This document shows positions 41,701-53,162 of a DNA stretch of 64,000 nucleotides, piece after piece. The notes under the pieces were generated by a model that ran no database searches, had not been told where the DNA came from, and saw only the letters and a list, made by a program, of their open reading frames with translations. The DNA comes from Oncomelania hupensis (lineage: Eukaryota; Mollusca; Gastropoda; Littorinimorpha; Pomatiopsidae): contig CM072516.1 of NCBI GenBank assembly GCA_036898135.1, positions 20,078,693-20,142,692 on the forward strand, read 5' to 3'. The first letter of the stretch is position 1. Each line of letters starts with the position of its first letter. The position numbers and the translations under genes were made by a program.

Positions 41701-42349
41701 ATTACTTTCATAGGCATTTACATGTTTTATCAGCTTCACACACATATAAATAGTACATACTGTCACAGTCGAGTGAGTCTATCTTTATTCCACAAAAACA
41801 GGAAAATTTGCATAGCAAGTACCCTTCTACAACACTACCATTGCAGAAAAATTTGATTTACCAGATCTTTTAAATCTTGTTCGCCATAAACATACAACTG
41901 TAGTACATAAAATAAATTATTATTACTGTTGTTATACAATAAACATACAACTGTAGTAAATAAAATACATCATTATTACTGTTGTTATTCAATTATTATT
42001 ATTACAATACTTTCGTAGGCACATACACATGTTTTATCAGCTTCACACACATATAAATAGTACATACTGTCACAGTCGAGTCTATCTTTATTCCACAAAA
42101 ACTGGAAAATTTGCATAGCAACAGTATGCAAGTACAATATTTTCACTGATGCTAACATTAGCCCTTTTACAACACTACCAATTGTAAATTGCAGAAAGAT
42201 TTCATTTACCAGATCTTTTTAAAACTTGTTTCCCATAAACATACAACTGGAGTAAATAAAATACATTATTATTACTGTTGTTATTCAATTATTATTATTA
42301 CAATACTTTTGTAGGCACATAAACATGTTTTATCAGCTTCACACACATA

Positions 42350-44296
42350 TGTGTCGCCGCATGACAAAACCCGGCTAAAGACGCCAGGATTGATTCGCTG
42401 CTACAGCCGTAGAACACTAAAAATAGGCTACCCCATCAATTTTAAGATTGTTGCCTCTTTGTCTTTATTTAAGACTTTCCTTTAATATCCCAAACGGATT
42501 TTGTTAAAAATTACTAAAACATTGTTTATTTTGTTGATTTTGATAAGGGTGTTGATCACACCTTGCTAAAACAATGGCACTAATTGACCTCCGATACCCC
42601 AACTTTTCTTGTCTGACTATGAAGGGAAATCCCCAATGTGGATTGATATATAACGTCTGGGGAGTGAAAAGTCCCTATTGGTACTACTTTTTGGTACATA
42701 AAAGTGTGTGGCATATGAATTTTTCATGAAATTCCTTGTTCTGAAGCTTGCTTGTGACACAAGTTGTGTTCGAATGCGTCTCTTGCCGGGTCGTGAAAAA
42801 CGGAAGTGTTTCCTATAGATTTTCGACGATTTTTAGTTCAAAGTGAATTTTTTAATGTAGATAAACTCATCTTACATCTATTTCAAGTGTTTTCTTGCAA
42901 AATTTATGTTGCATTTGTTAGAAACACTTTGTCAAAGTAAGGGACCGATTCTTTTTGGAAACCGGAAGTGATGGCTTCGTCTCCAGCGTCAGTAGATGTG
43001 TCGTCTGCTAGAGTAGCTAGGGCCTTGAATCGACCCGGTTTTGCTTCTGAAGAGCTCCAAGACCTGCTTTCGGACTATTTTTATGATGGTGCCGGTGGGA
43101 ACTGTGATGAGGATTATGATTCTGACGAGCAGAAGCTTGATCCCGTTATTAAACGATACCATTTGTTTTCATTCAATGATTCATGTTTCGTAGGCCTCTT
43201 CGCTATAGGCGTGTCTTTAATAATCCGTCATTCTACTTGCATAGATTTAGGTAAAGGTTGAAAAGGCGATATCAGTGAAAGAATTACAGTAGGAGTGTGG
43301 AAAATATTTCAGTAGTATATTTTGTTGGGTGGGGGTGGGGTGGGGAGGGTTGAAAAGGTAAGTAGTCTGGCCTGCATTCAATATTACTAGCATGACAAGT
43401 TGACTATGTTCTCAGTATTTATTATTGTTGGTTTGTCTGTTTTAGGAAATGAACATGAGGACTATTTACCAAATTACTAGTAATTAGTATTTGCTTTGAT
43501 ATTTGTGTTTATTTACACTTTATAGAGCAAAATTACATGTTATTTTGATTTACACCTGTGACGCGACAGATTTATTCGACGTGCGGAAGGGAGTGGAGAA
43601 TCGGGGAATTATTAAAGCTTGATTATTAGGACTGAAAACTACCTAATGAAACTTTTGTTTTAGGTTTGTAATCTTTGTTTGACTATTTGAACTGAGCTGA
43701 TGTAGCTGCTTGCAATTAAACAAAAGATTACTTGACGGACGAGGGATTTAAGAGGGGGAAGGGGGGGGGCATTATGATAGAGTTTATTTTAGAAAAATGG
43801 TTGATTCAGGCCATGTTCTTGATATATTATGATGTGTTTGAGTTATTATAGACTTGCTAAACACTGGTTTTATTTCTAATATGTTTAAAAACACTATGCA
43901 TTATGGATGGGTACAGAATAAAATTGTGCGTACTGTTTTAATTTGTTTATGTTCAGTATTGTGTGGATGGTGTATAATGTGAATTTTCTCATCTTATTTC
44001 AACTCACTGCCATATTGCTGCCATCTTCCTGATTGTTTTGATACCAAATACATGCATGGAAAAATTCTGGTTGTGAAGTAATGATCATTTTACAATTTAA
44101 AACTTTGAAGGCAATTTCTGGAAATTAGCCCCCGAGAAAATAAAATATTAAAAAAAATCATAAAACATCAACCAATAAAGATAAAACAATTTGGTTTTTT
44201 GCATTTTGAAGATTATTTTTAGTACTTTGTTAATAAATAAATAAGTAATTTTTCATATTTTGACACTTTAGCCTGGTTTTCTCATGCTGCAACACA
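42350..44296. mobile_element. 1.95-kb DNA element with 33-bp imperfect inverted ends
   Basis: TGTGTCGCCGCATGACAAAA at the left matches the reverse complement of the right end (TGTGTTGCAGCATGAGAAAA), continuing to GGCTAAAG. The target site, known from the other repeat units, shows duplication of TA (or ATAT if the ends are drawn one base in). Probably non-autonomous; superfamily unassigned. Confidence 0.75.
42971..43258 (+). CDS. Candidate first exon inside the TA-type element
   Basis: ATG at 42971 begins MASSPASVDVSSARVARALN and runs into an acidic DYFYDGAGGNCDEDYDSDE stretch, after which it loses character. An acidic N-terminus is common in cut-and-paste transposases, so it may be the first exon of the element's lost transposase. 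The rest of any gene is absent. Confidence 0.3.
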
Positions 44297-45649
44297 TATA
44301 AATAATACATACTGTCACAGTCGAGTCTATCTTTATTCCACAAAAACTGGAAAATTTGCATAGCAACAGTATGCAAGTACAATATTTTCACTGATGCTTT
44401 GGACCTAAAGCAATAATAAATCAATCAATCAATCACTGATGCTAACATTAGCCCTTTTACAACGCTACCAATTGTAAATTGCAGAAAGATTTCATTTACC
44501 AGATCTTTTTAAACTTGTTTGCCATAAACATACAACTGTAGTTCATAAAATGAATTATTATTACTGTTGTTATTCAATTATTATTACAATAATAATTATC
44601 ATTATTAGTAGTACTTACAAGCATGTTAAGCATCACAAGATACAACATTCTGTCTAAAGTTGCACAAATGAAAGCATACTGATACTATGTGTCTTGAAAG
44701 AACAGTCTCAGAAGCACTTAAGACTAAGTATTTTGAAAGCACTTAAGACTAAGTATTTTGAATGTTTTCCTCTGGCCAATCAACCTTTCAATATGCACCC
44801 TCTTGCTGGAAATTTTGCGGTCTTTTAGCACCTGTTCATTGCTTAATCTGTTTTTCTTTGAAAAAATGCAGGAATGTTGACTTTGACATCTCTTGCAGCA
44901 AACAGGTCTTGGACATTAAATCCCTTATCAGCCATTATAGAGTCTCCGGGTTCGCACTTTTGTGGCAGATCAGATCTTTCCACGATCTGTCGATCAGATG
45001 TTGAACCTCCATATGTGGGTGAAACATAGGAAATAAGTCCTCCTGGTGTGCATCCTACCAACGTTTTAACAGTGTTTTTGTTCTTGTACATGCTAAATGT
45101 GGCCCTCTGTGCAATTGGATTGGAAGGTTTTTCTACTGGTATTTCTGTACCATCTAAAATAACTCTTGTGCTGGGGAATTTTCTCTGGAAGTCAATGGGA
45201 GCAAAATAATGCACAAGGTTGCTATCAGGCCATGTGTTCAGCTCCCCCCATTGTCCCGAGCAAAAATTGACCCAGGTTATAAAAATATTTTCTGCAGTAG
45301 AAACGGACACTCCGCACATTCGGGACAAAGGCAGATAATCAATATCTTGCCGCAGTTTAGCCAACATCAATAAGAATTGATTGCATGGCGAAATGCATAA
45401 AACACTTTCAGTGTGCAAATAAGTCAAACAATTCACCGCAGGGCCTAAACTTTAAAATACAGCGTGAAATTTTTCGTAGCTTTCCAGTCCTGTATAGTAA
45501 TGCAGGAGAGCTTTATCAAACTCTAGAGCATCGACAGACAGAAAAAAAGGTCTGCTGATGTTTCCTTGTGATGCCTGTGTGCGTCTGGATGTTGTCGTCT
45601 CTCTTTCTTCTGGGGTGAGTGTGGAGGGAGTCTCTGCTTGGCCTTCAAT

Positions 45650-45935
45650 CTCCTGAAACAAATTACAGGAACATATATATATATCATCTTGAGAAAGTAC
45701 AACATTCCACTACAGGATGGATCTGGAACTTTAACCTGTAAATATTCTGACTCATTTTCAATATTACATACTACTCTTGTTAGAAACCATGTTCAATCTC
45801 CTGAAACAAATTACAGGAACATATATCATCTTGAGGAAGGACAACATTCCACTACAGGATGGATCTGGAACTTTAGCCTGTAAACATTCTGACTCATTTT
45901 TAAGATTACATACTACTCTTGTTAGAAACCATATT
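45650..45935. repeat. Tandem duplication of about 140 bp at the intron 3/exon 4 border
   Basis: CCTGAAACAAATTACAGGAA occurs at 45652 and 45800, each followed by the same ~130 bp (ACAACATTCCACTACAGGAT). It copies the acceptor region of transposase exon 4 into the intron. Confidence 0.85.
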
Positions 45936-47089
45936 CTTTACATGTATGTGCAATTTGCTTCAAAAATATTACACAAGTATTACAACAAAAAATACAAAAT
46001 TAGAACATGTACAACCGTAATGATGATGACAATATTGGAATTTAGAGTTTACAATGTCTCTAGTACCATGGTACTCAATCCAGTGCAAGGAAACAGTTAC
46101 GAATAATTAAACATGTAGTGTCTCCTTTTCGACACCAGTAATAAAACAAAAATGTTCATGCTGCCGTCCAGGGTGCTTCAAATAGTGTTTCAAAAGGAGC
46201 ACATTTAATTTAATTAGAAAATCAAGTCAAAATGTTTGTATAGGTATCTTACCTGTTCCACCACAATGTTGGATCCTGTTTCAAGAACAGCCTCTGTACA
46301 ACTTGCATCTCCATTGGTAGATATCTCCACTTCCAATTCAGCCTCCAAACAGGGTTCAACAGAGTCAGATGGAGAGGCTCCAGTACTCATGACCTGTTAA
46401 AGTACCAAATGAAAATGTAAATTTTTACACAAATCAAACACACATAGGCTGCATGGCAGACATGTCTAACTATACACATGACACAAAAACAATCAAAACA
46501 AAAAGAAATTTAAAGTAAAATTGGCACGAGACAAGTCCTCAATAGTCTAGCAACCAATAAATTGAAAAATATAATTTAATAATAAAAATAAAATAAAGTA
46601 CATGTCGCCTTTGGTAGATAATCATACATGTGTGTATAAAACTCTACAGTGTCTACAAATAGCAAGGACACAGGAGTTCAGTCCAATATGGACCTTTTTA
46701 AGTAATAAATGAAAGGTATGGGTACACAGTCTGAAGCTCTGGCTCAGGATCACTGCCTGTACCCCTTTGCTGCTAGCATCTAGCGTAGAAGTACTAGAAG
46801 ACACCTCCCATGCAGACTATTACAGTATTAGTATTACATTAAATCCTAGATATATGTGTTAGGCACAATGAAGGATATCAAAATAAATGTCAACAAATTA
46901 CCTTTAATCGATCATGGTCTGCCATTCTTTGTTCACGAGTACTCACTGCAATGCTTCTGGGTTTCATCCATTGAAACACAGTGGGACAAGCACCAGGTTT
47001 CAGTCGTCGATTTTTTCGTGTCAAGCATCCTACCAGAAAACATACACAGGTTAATTAATAAGCTTTCATTATTGGCGAAGTACCACTGA

Positions 47090-48290
47090 ACAGATTTTCA
47101 ACCTCAGAATAATTGGTGAGAAATACCTACAGCACCAACAACATCTATATCATGTGTTCATAGACTTCAAGAAGGCGTTTGACCGAGTCTGGCATGCAGC
47201 TCTATGGGCAACAATGAAAGTGTACAACATCAGCCCTAAAATTATTGAAGTCATCAAAAGCCTGTATGACAAGGCTACCAGTGCAGTCCTCCACAACAGC
47301 GCCATCGGGAACTGGTTCAGAACAACAATCGGTGTGCGTCAAGGATGCCTACTCTCTCCAACACTCTTCAGTATCTTCCTAGAGCGCATCATGTCAGATG
47401 CTCTTGCAGACCATGAAGGCACAGTCAGCATAGGGGGTAGAGCAATCTCCAATCTTCGTTTTGCTGATGACATTGATGTATTGGCTGGAGAGGAACAAGA
47501 ACTTGAACAGCTGGTACAGAGGCTTGACACCACCTCCAGAGACTATGGAATGGAAATAAGTGCAGAGAAGACCAAAATGATGACCAACAACACCAATGGC
47601 ATCAATACGGACATCAAAGTCCAAGGCCAATCCCTCAACACAGTGCATAGCTTCAAATATTTAGGAGCCAGTGTATCAGGCAATGGGTCCCGACAGGAAG
47701 TCCTCTCCAGGATTGCACAAACTGCTGCCCTGACAAGGTTGAAGCCCATTTGGAAAGACAGGACCATCAGTCTACATTCCAAAGTAAGACAGCTGCGCTC
47801 CCTTGTCATCTCCATCTTCCTATATGCTTGCGAAGCATGGACCCTCACAGCAGATCTGCAACGAAGAATACAAAGCATGGAGATGAGGTGCTACAGAAAC
47901 TTCTGGGCATTTCCTATACCCAACACATCACCAACGATGAAGTCCGACAGATCATCACACACGCCATTGGACAACACGATGACCTGCTAACAGTGGTGAA
48001 GAAACGGAAACTCCGATGGTATGGCCATGTCACCAGATCATCAGGCCTTGCAAAGACTATTCTGCAAGGCACAGTGCAAGGAGGTAGAAGAAGAGGGAGG
48101 TAGAAGAAGAGGGAGACCGAAAAAGAGGTGGGAGGACAACATTCGAGAATGGACTGGTTTGACACTAAGCGAAGCCATCAGTGGCATCAGGCTGCTGAGG
48201 ACAGAGAAAGATGGCGTATGCTGGTTAAACGATCATCTGTGGTGCCCCTACGACCTTGTGGTTACGGGACAGGATAGGATAGGATAGGTC
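47090..48290 (+). pseudogene. 5'-truncated RTE-like LINE fragment in transposase intron 1
   Basis: Begins near 47095 and reads HVFIDFKKAFDRVWHAALW, GVRQGCLLSPTLFSIFLERI, LRFADDIDVLAGEE (motif C intact), EISAEKTKMM and FKYLGASVS. A frameshift near 47890 moves the C-terminus to another frame (LRWYGHVTRSS, RGRPKKRWEDNI). It ends in GGATA repeats at 48271-48288. The same family is at 62555-63888. It lies between transposase exons 1 and 2, in opposite orientation to them. Confidence 0.87.
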
Positions 48291-49154
48291 ATTATTGTGA
48301 ATATTGTTCATGCACATAAAACATAATTTATTGTGATGTACAGGTCAAAGGATATGGATAGTTTAAGAAAGGTGGGAAATGATCATCTACAAGTTTGCTC
48401 AATGCAATGGTGGAAATAAAAATAGCCTACACAGTTTGAGTTTGCCAAACAATGAAGCCTAGGCCTACATTATATCTGTGTGGTTGTAACTGAAACATAA
48501 CTAAAATCAAAATTACTATATACTTAGATGTGCCACTACATACAGCAGTCTACGGTCCTAAGCCAAGTTAGATCTCCTAATAACTGTGCACACCTTTTGA
48601 GAGTGTACAGAGTAATTTCATTTGTTGATCTGTTCAGTGTTCGGTCATGGGTGACTGTGTATAGAGGTCGATCGAGGTCGATCGACAAGCCCACCAAAAT
48701 ATTAATAAATACATACAAACAGCAAAATAGCCATAAAAGGTGGATGCTTTACAGCTGCAGTGAGCAAAGTATGATTCACTTACCAGTAGATGTTGGCGTA
48801 TCAAGGAAGTCTGTAGGCAGAAAATGCTTCGGGCATACAACACTGTTTTCTGTCGGAACAATGTTCCTCACGCTTCACTGCCTGAATCCACTTGGCTCGA
48901 AGGATCTTCGACTTTGGAAATTTATGACCTACGGGCGTATTACAGCCATATACTATGCATGTGTTTGAAGCGTGTGAGCAGCAAGGGCCTGTATCTGCCT
49001 CCACTCTCTGTAAAAGTTTCCATCTGGGTCGTCTGTTAGACGTCGGCTAATCCCGTTTACTACGTTTGTCGCTGCTTGAGCGAACTGATCCAGCGCCATT
49101 TTGCAACTGTGCCGAAACTACAATGCGCTGAGCTGCGCATGTGTGAGAAGATAG

Positions 49155-49620
49155 AATTTTAATTCTGGAGTAGAATTGTAATGTTGAAGTAGAATTTTAA
49201 TTATGGTCCATAATTTTAATTCTATCTTTTGACACTAATAAGCTGTGGAAAAGTGTATCAAAAGGCACAATTTTAATTGTGTCACACAATTAAAATTCTA
49301 TATCACAATTGAAATTATCAAAACCAACATTTTAATTATAAACTAGAATTTCAATTCTAATATAAAATTGTAATTGTGGGCTTTTGACACTAATAAGCTA
49401 CGGTGTCAAAAGTCAGAATTAAAATTCTGTTATAGAATTTCAATTCTGCTTTTGATAATTTCAATTTTGTTACACAATTTCAATTCTCGAACATAGAATT
49501 TTAATTATGGAAAGTAAAATTTTAATTCTGAAACATAGAATTTTAATTATGTAATAGAATTTTAATTTTGCCAAGACAGAATTAAAATTCTATACTAGAA
49601 TTAAAATTCTGGGCTTTTGA
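49155..49620. repeat. Right AT-rich palindromic region with repeated end motifs
   Basis: Many AGAATTTTAATT/AATTAAAATTCT elements in both orientations. CTTTTGACACTAATAAGC occurs at 49226, 49381 and, as part of the terminus, 49614. It is less regular than the left array. Confidence 0.9.
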
Positions 49621-49638
49621 CACTAATAAGCCGTCATA
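49580..49638 (-). repeat. Right terminal inverted repeat of the 13.6-kb transposon
   Basis: Reverse complement of the left end; last bases CCGTCATA, followed by the CAATAC duplication. Confidence 0.9.
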
Positions 49639-49644
49639 CAATAC

Positions 49645-50120
49645 TACATCAGCTATCTCCACCTCGGACCAAGCTGGGCGTTCAAGCAGACCAGCGTCCC
49701 ACTACGACGACGTTGTTGCCAAGATTCTCAGCATAGACGGTGACGATTCTGCGCATAGGTGCTTGGTGAAGCTAAGTACTATTGTGTAATCTGAATGTAG
49801 CTGCGAGTGTGAGCACCATTCGGGGTGTCATCAAAGCTGAGACTAAAAAAAACTATTGATTTTCGGAAGCAAAAACTAACTTTCGTTGGGGAATGTCGGT
49901 TCGTCTTATTTGCTTTAGTTTTTCTTTTAGTATTGAACCTTATGTGTAAATTTGTAATTAAAAGAGAAGAAAGCCACTACCTTGTGTTTGTTTTACTTTT
50001 TGGTCTTTTCTGCAACCTTTCATGCATTTCGCTACATCCTACCCCTGTTCTAGGAATGGGACGAGAGGGGAACATTTTTATTTCCTTAAGTTTATTTAGT
50101 TGTCGTCCCCTCTCGTGACA
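49645..50120 (+). repeat. 5' LTR of family 2, second part
   Basis: Continues the LTR after the nested transposon; aligns to 58288-58763 with about eight differences. Ends CTCTCGTGACA. Confidence 0.93.
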
Positions 50121-50125
50121 TATTT

Positions 50126-50143
50126 TGGGGGCTCGTCCGGGAT
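50126..50143 (+). other. tRNA-Pro primer-binding site of family 2
   Basis: TGGGGGCTCGTCCGGGAT, five bases after the LTR, is complementary over all 18 bases to the 3' end of animal tRNA-Pro, the primer also used by several gammaretroviruses. Confidence 0.85.
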
Positions 50144-50484
50144 CGTATGTGACAGTTCTGTCGTTAGGTTTACTTACGCCAGATCTCCGCTAGGTTATTT
50201 GTCGTAGGCGTAGCTTTAGGAGGTGTGATTGGTTGTTCGTCTCGTTTGTCCTATAAACAGACTTTTATTATTTTTTTTTGTTGTGGGGGGTAAGATGTAA
50301 ATAGCAAATTGTATTTTTGCCTATTTGCAGTTTGTTTGATTGTACTGCATAATTTTCTTCCAGGTCGTGGGTACAGCGGACTGGGTGGGCACTCCTGTAG
50401 TATTTATTTTGTGTTGTTTTATCGTATTCTTGCAGTAATAGTATTACCAGCAGTCTCGCTTATGCTTGGTGCCTTTATCTTACT
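50144..50484. other. Untranslated leader of family 2
   Basis: Between primer site and gag. No HSE-like array like that of family 1 is seen. Confidence 0.6.
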
Positions 50485-51974
50485 GTGAATTTTGAAATGG
50501 CGTTCATGACGGGAGATGTGGACAAAGAAACTAAAGCGTTTACTCCCATTTCTTCTCGCACACGAGGGAGAAATATTGCTTTAAATTCGCCTTTGGTACA
50601 GGGTCAAACAGCAGCGATGAACACTCAGTCGAAATTTTCACGTGAGGCTTTGGCGCTAGGCCGCGACATTGGTTTATCAAGTACTGACTTAGCGGATTTC
50701 GTCATGAAGTTTATCAGTGAACTAGAAGAGCACGAAATCAGGAAGGCTAGTCTGCAGAGCGAGAAGCGCGAGAAAGACAAAAATAGATAGCTACATAGAG
50801 CGTTGCAGGAGGAAAAGTTAAAACAGGAGGCCGCTGGTGGTGGATTAGTGCCTAACCGTGTGACCGTGGAGAATATTCGGTTACCAGAGTTTGACGAACT
50901 GCGCGATGATCTGGATGACTTTTTGCGTAAGTTCGAAAGAATCGCTAGTGTCCATGGATGGGAAGAGAACACGAGGGCTGTCAGGCTCAGTGCTGTTTTA
51001 CGAGGGAAGGCGCTACAGTTGTACAATTCATAAAACACTCAGACTGCCACTGACTATGAGAAATTGAAAAGAGCTTTGCAGGAGCATTTTCAGTTGACCG
51101 CCGACACCTATCGTAGTAGGTTGCGTCATGCTAAGCTCCAAGAAGGAGAGACGTATATGCAGTTCGTGGCACGTCTACAGCTGTATTTGGTCAGGTGGAT
51201 CGAGATGTCAAGGAAGAACAAATCGTACGCCGACCTGGTGGAGTTGTGTGTCATGGAGCAGCTGTCCAACAGTTTACCGTGGGAAGTAGCCACCTTCGTA
51301 CGAGAGCGAGTTCCGAAGAACGCCGAAGAAGCAGCTCATTTCGCTCAGGTGTACTCGGAGGCTCATCCGAAGCAGCATAAATTCAAAGAGGGCCCTCAGC
51401 AAACCAATCAAGCTGTAGCCCAAGGCTCGCGTACTTCAACCACTCATAAACCTACCAACGTTTCGGGTGACGGGACTTCCAAGCTTTGTTTTTATTGTAA
51501 GAAGCCAGGACATGTGAAGAAGTTCTGCAAAAAGTACAAAGCAGATTTTCCGGGTGTGCAATGCGTTCATGCGAACGAGCGGGTAGAAGAGGAGGCAACA
51601 ATCCCAGAGTTATGTGTTTCATGCTCAAAGAAAAAGTTTAACCCTCGTTGTAACGTGAGTATAGATGGGCGGCCAGCCATGGGGTTGCGCGATACCGGCG
51701 CCGACATGATAGTCGTGCGCGCTTCCTTCGTGCCACCCCAGGCTTACACAGGTCAGTTTGTGCCAGTCACTTTGGCGGAGACCTCGCTGACCAACGACTT
51801 ACCGCTAGCTCATATCAGGATAGGGACGCCTGTGTTTGAGGGTCAAGTTGAAGCAGTAGTGATGGAGAATCCCCCAGCGGATCTTATTATCGGCAATAGG
51901 GCAAGACTGGTGGAAGGCACTATCATGGATATTCCTGTCTATAGGGTTCCAGCTCTGCCAGGAATCTCGGTTAC
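50485..51974 (+). pseudogene. gag: Gag-nucleocapsid-protease of family 2, with two in-frame stops
   Basis: One reading frame broken by TAG at 50788-50790 and TAA at 51031-51033, then open from 51034. An N-terminal helical region is followed by a capsid (LPEFDELRDDLDDFLRKFER), a SCAN-like segment (YRSRLRHAKLQEGETYMQF, LCVMEQLSNSLP), a CFYCKKPGHVKKFC zinc knuckle and a protease with the normal DTGAD motif. The frame is cut near 51974 by a LINE insertion. The ATG is at 50497 or upstream, the exact start being unsure. Confidence 0.85.
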
Positions 51975-53162
51975 ATCATATCTGATGACATGTCCCTTGA
52001 TAACCATGTTTCACATGTTTGTCGTTCAGCATACACTGCCATTCGCCAAATCAGCTCAATCCGTCAGTATCTTACAGTATATGCCACCAAAACTCTGGTG
52101 TGTGCCTTTGTTCTCTCTCGTCTTGACTATTGTAACTCCCTACTCACTGGCTGTCCTAAATCTTTGATCGATAAACTACAAAAAGTTCAAAATTCTGCAG
52201 CACGGCTCGTACTGAAAGCAAAAAAACGCGATCACGTGACACCACTACTATTTTCCCTTCACTGGCTTCCTATCCAAGCACGCATTGACTACAAACTGTC
52301 AGTTCTCTGTCACAGTTTCTTCTCTGATACCTGTCCATCCTATCTTAGTCAACTCCTGTCTGCTTACTCACCTGCCCGACAGTTGCGTTCATCCGCAGAC
52401 ACTCATGTCCTCACCACACAAAGAGTACGCACAAAAACCTACGGTGAAAGATCTTTTGCTTTTTGTGGCCCTAAACATGGAATTCGCTGCCAGCTAACAT
52501 TCGTTGTATTGCATCCACGCAGACTTTCAAGAAAGCACTCAAAACACATCTTTTCAAGCAATACTTTCCCACTGATTGAACTAACGAACATCACAATTCT
52601 TCTGCCTGCTGACATCCAGTCGACTGCCCAGTTTTAAACTATTACCTTGAGGTGAATGCTTGTATTGTGTCCGTGTTGAAAGTCATCTATTAATTTTATA
52701 TAAGAGTATTTACCAATGTGTTACAAGTTCTTTTATACTACTAGTTTAGTTAAATGTATCTGTTGTAGTTGAGTCTGTTGTGATTGATGTCTTTTCATTG
52801 TATTTTACTGTTTTAAGAAATGTTTACAATCATATGTTTTGTTTTTAAGGTGTGTAATATTTTTAGTTGTATTGCTTTGTTAAATGATGTGATAATGAAT
52901 GCTTTTATTGTGGACATGTACTTTGGCCAGGCGCTCGTGCGTCTGTGTGTGAGTGATTGTGTGTGTGTGTCTGTGTGTGTGCTGTTAATTAAGGTACATA
53001 CTTGTGGTTTAGCATTTTTTACTAGGCATGTTTTTGTTTTACATATTTTATTTTGTTTTGTTTTTAATACTATTGCTTTTTTATTGCATTGTAAAGCGTG
53101 GCGCGCCCATGTTTGTTGGGGTACCACGCTATATAAATCTACCGTATTATTATTATTATTAT
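51975..53162 (+). mobile_element. 5'-truncated CR1/Jockey-type LINE inside family 2 pol
   Basis: Reads SDDMSLDNHVSHVCRSAY, LDYCNSLLTGCP, QNSAARLVLKAKK and TPLLFSLHWLPI, the RT C-terminus of this LINE type, then a 3' UTR with TG repeats and CACGCTATATAAATCTACCG, ending in TTA repeats at about 53145-53161. It splits protease from integrase. A different family from the other LINEs here. Confidence 0.85.

Larger units (their letters stand above)
41705..44600. repeat. About 300-bp tandem repeat, three units, third split by a DNA element
   Basis: TTTTATCAGCTTCACACACA recurs at about 41724, 42031 and 42329, each followed by TACTGTCACAGTCGAG and an AATTTGCATAGCAA block. The third unit is interrupted at 42350-44296 and resumes at 44297. 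Confidence 0.85.
44721..49004 (-). pseudogene. THAP-DDE_4 transposase gene of the transposon, four exons, three lesions
   Basis: Exons, minus strand: 49004-48784, 47029-46902, 46393-46253, 45652-44721, with GT-AG borders and matching phases (1, 0, 0). Exon 1 encodes a THAP zinc finger: CIVYGC, HKFPKSKILRAKWIQAVKRE, then, one base out of frame, VVCPKHF. Exon 2 gives RKNRRLKPGACP. Exon 4 holds a DDE_4-type catalytic domain: CGVSVSTAENIF, ILDGTEIPVEKP (first Asp), MADKGFNVQ (second Asp) and, after another one-base shift near 44855, HIERLIG (the Glu). A TAA at 45452-45454 interrupts it. It would cut the element's ends. Lesions are few, so loss is recent, or some may be assembly errors. Confidence 0.82.
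35995..49638. mobile_element. 13.6-kb THAP-DDE / SAP-SWIM-YqaJ DNA transposon
   Basis: Ends are TATGACGGCTTATTAG and its reverse complement, with 25 perfect terminal bases and weaker match to about 60. The direct repeat CAATAC (35989-35994 and 49639-49644) and the uninterrupted partner LTR at 58288 define the insertion exactly. Two convergent genes start just inside palindromic arrays at each end: SAP-SWIM-YqaJ (37262-40573, plus) and THAP-DDE_4 transposase (49004-44721, minus). Within it are a MITE, a hairpin, a SINE, a TA-type element and a LINE fragment. It resembles ISL2EU/IS4EU elements, which I recall encode a DDE transposase and a YqaJ nuclease. Confidence 0.88.

Noticed and set aside
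35995..49638. Polinton/Maverick virus-like transposon (6-bp duplication, large size)
   Set aside because: No DNA polymerase B, capsid, ATPase or retroviral-type integrase; terminal repeats are short, and the genes are THAP-DDE and YqaJ.
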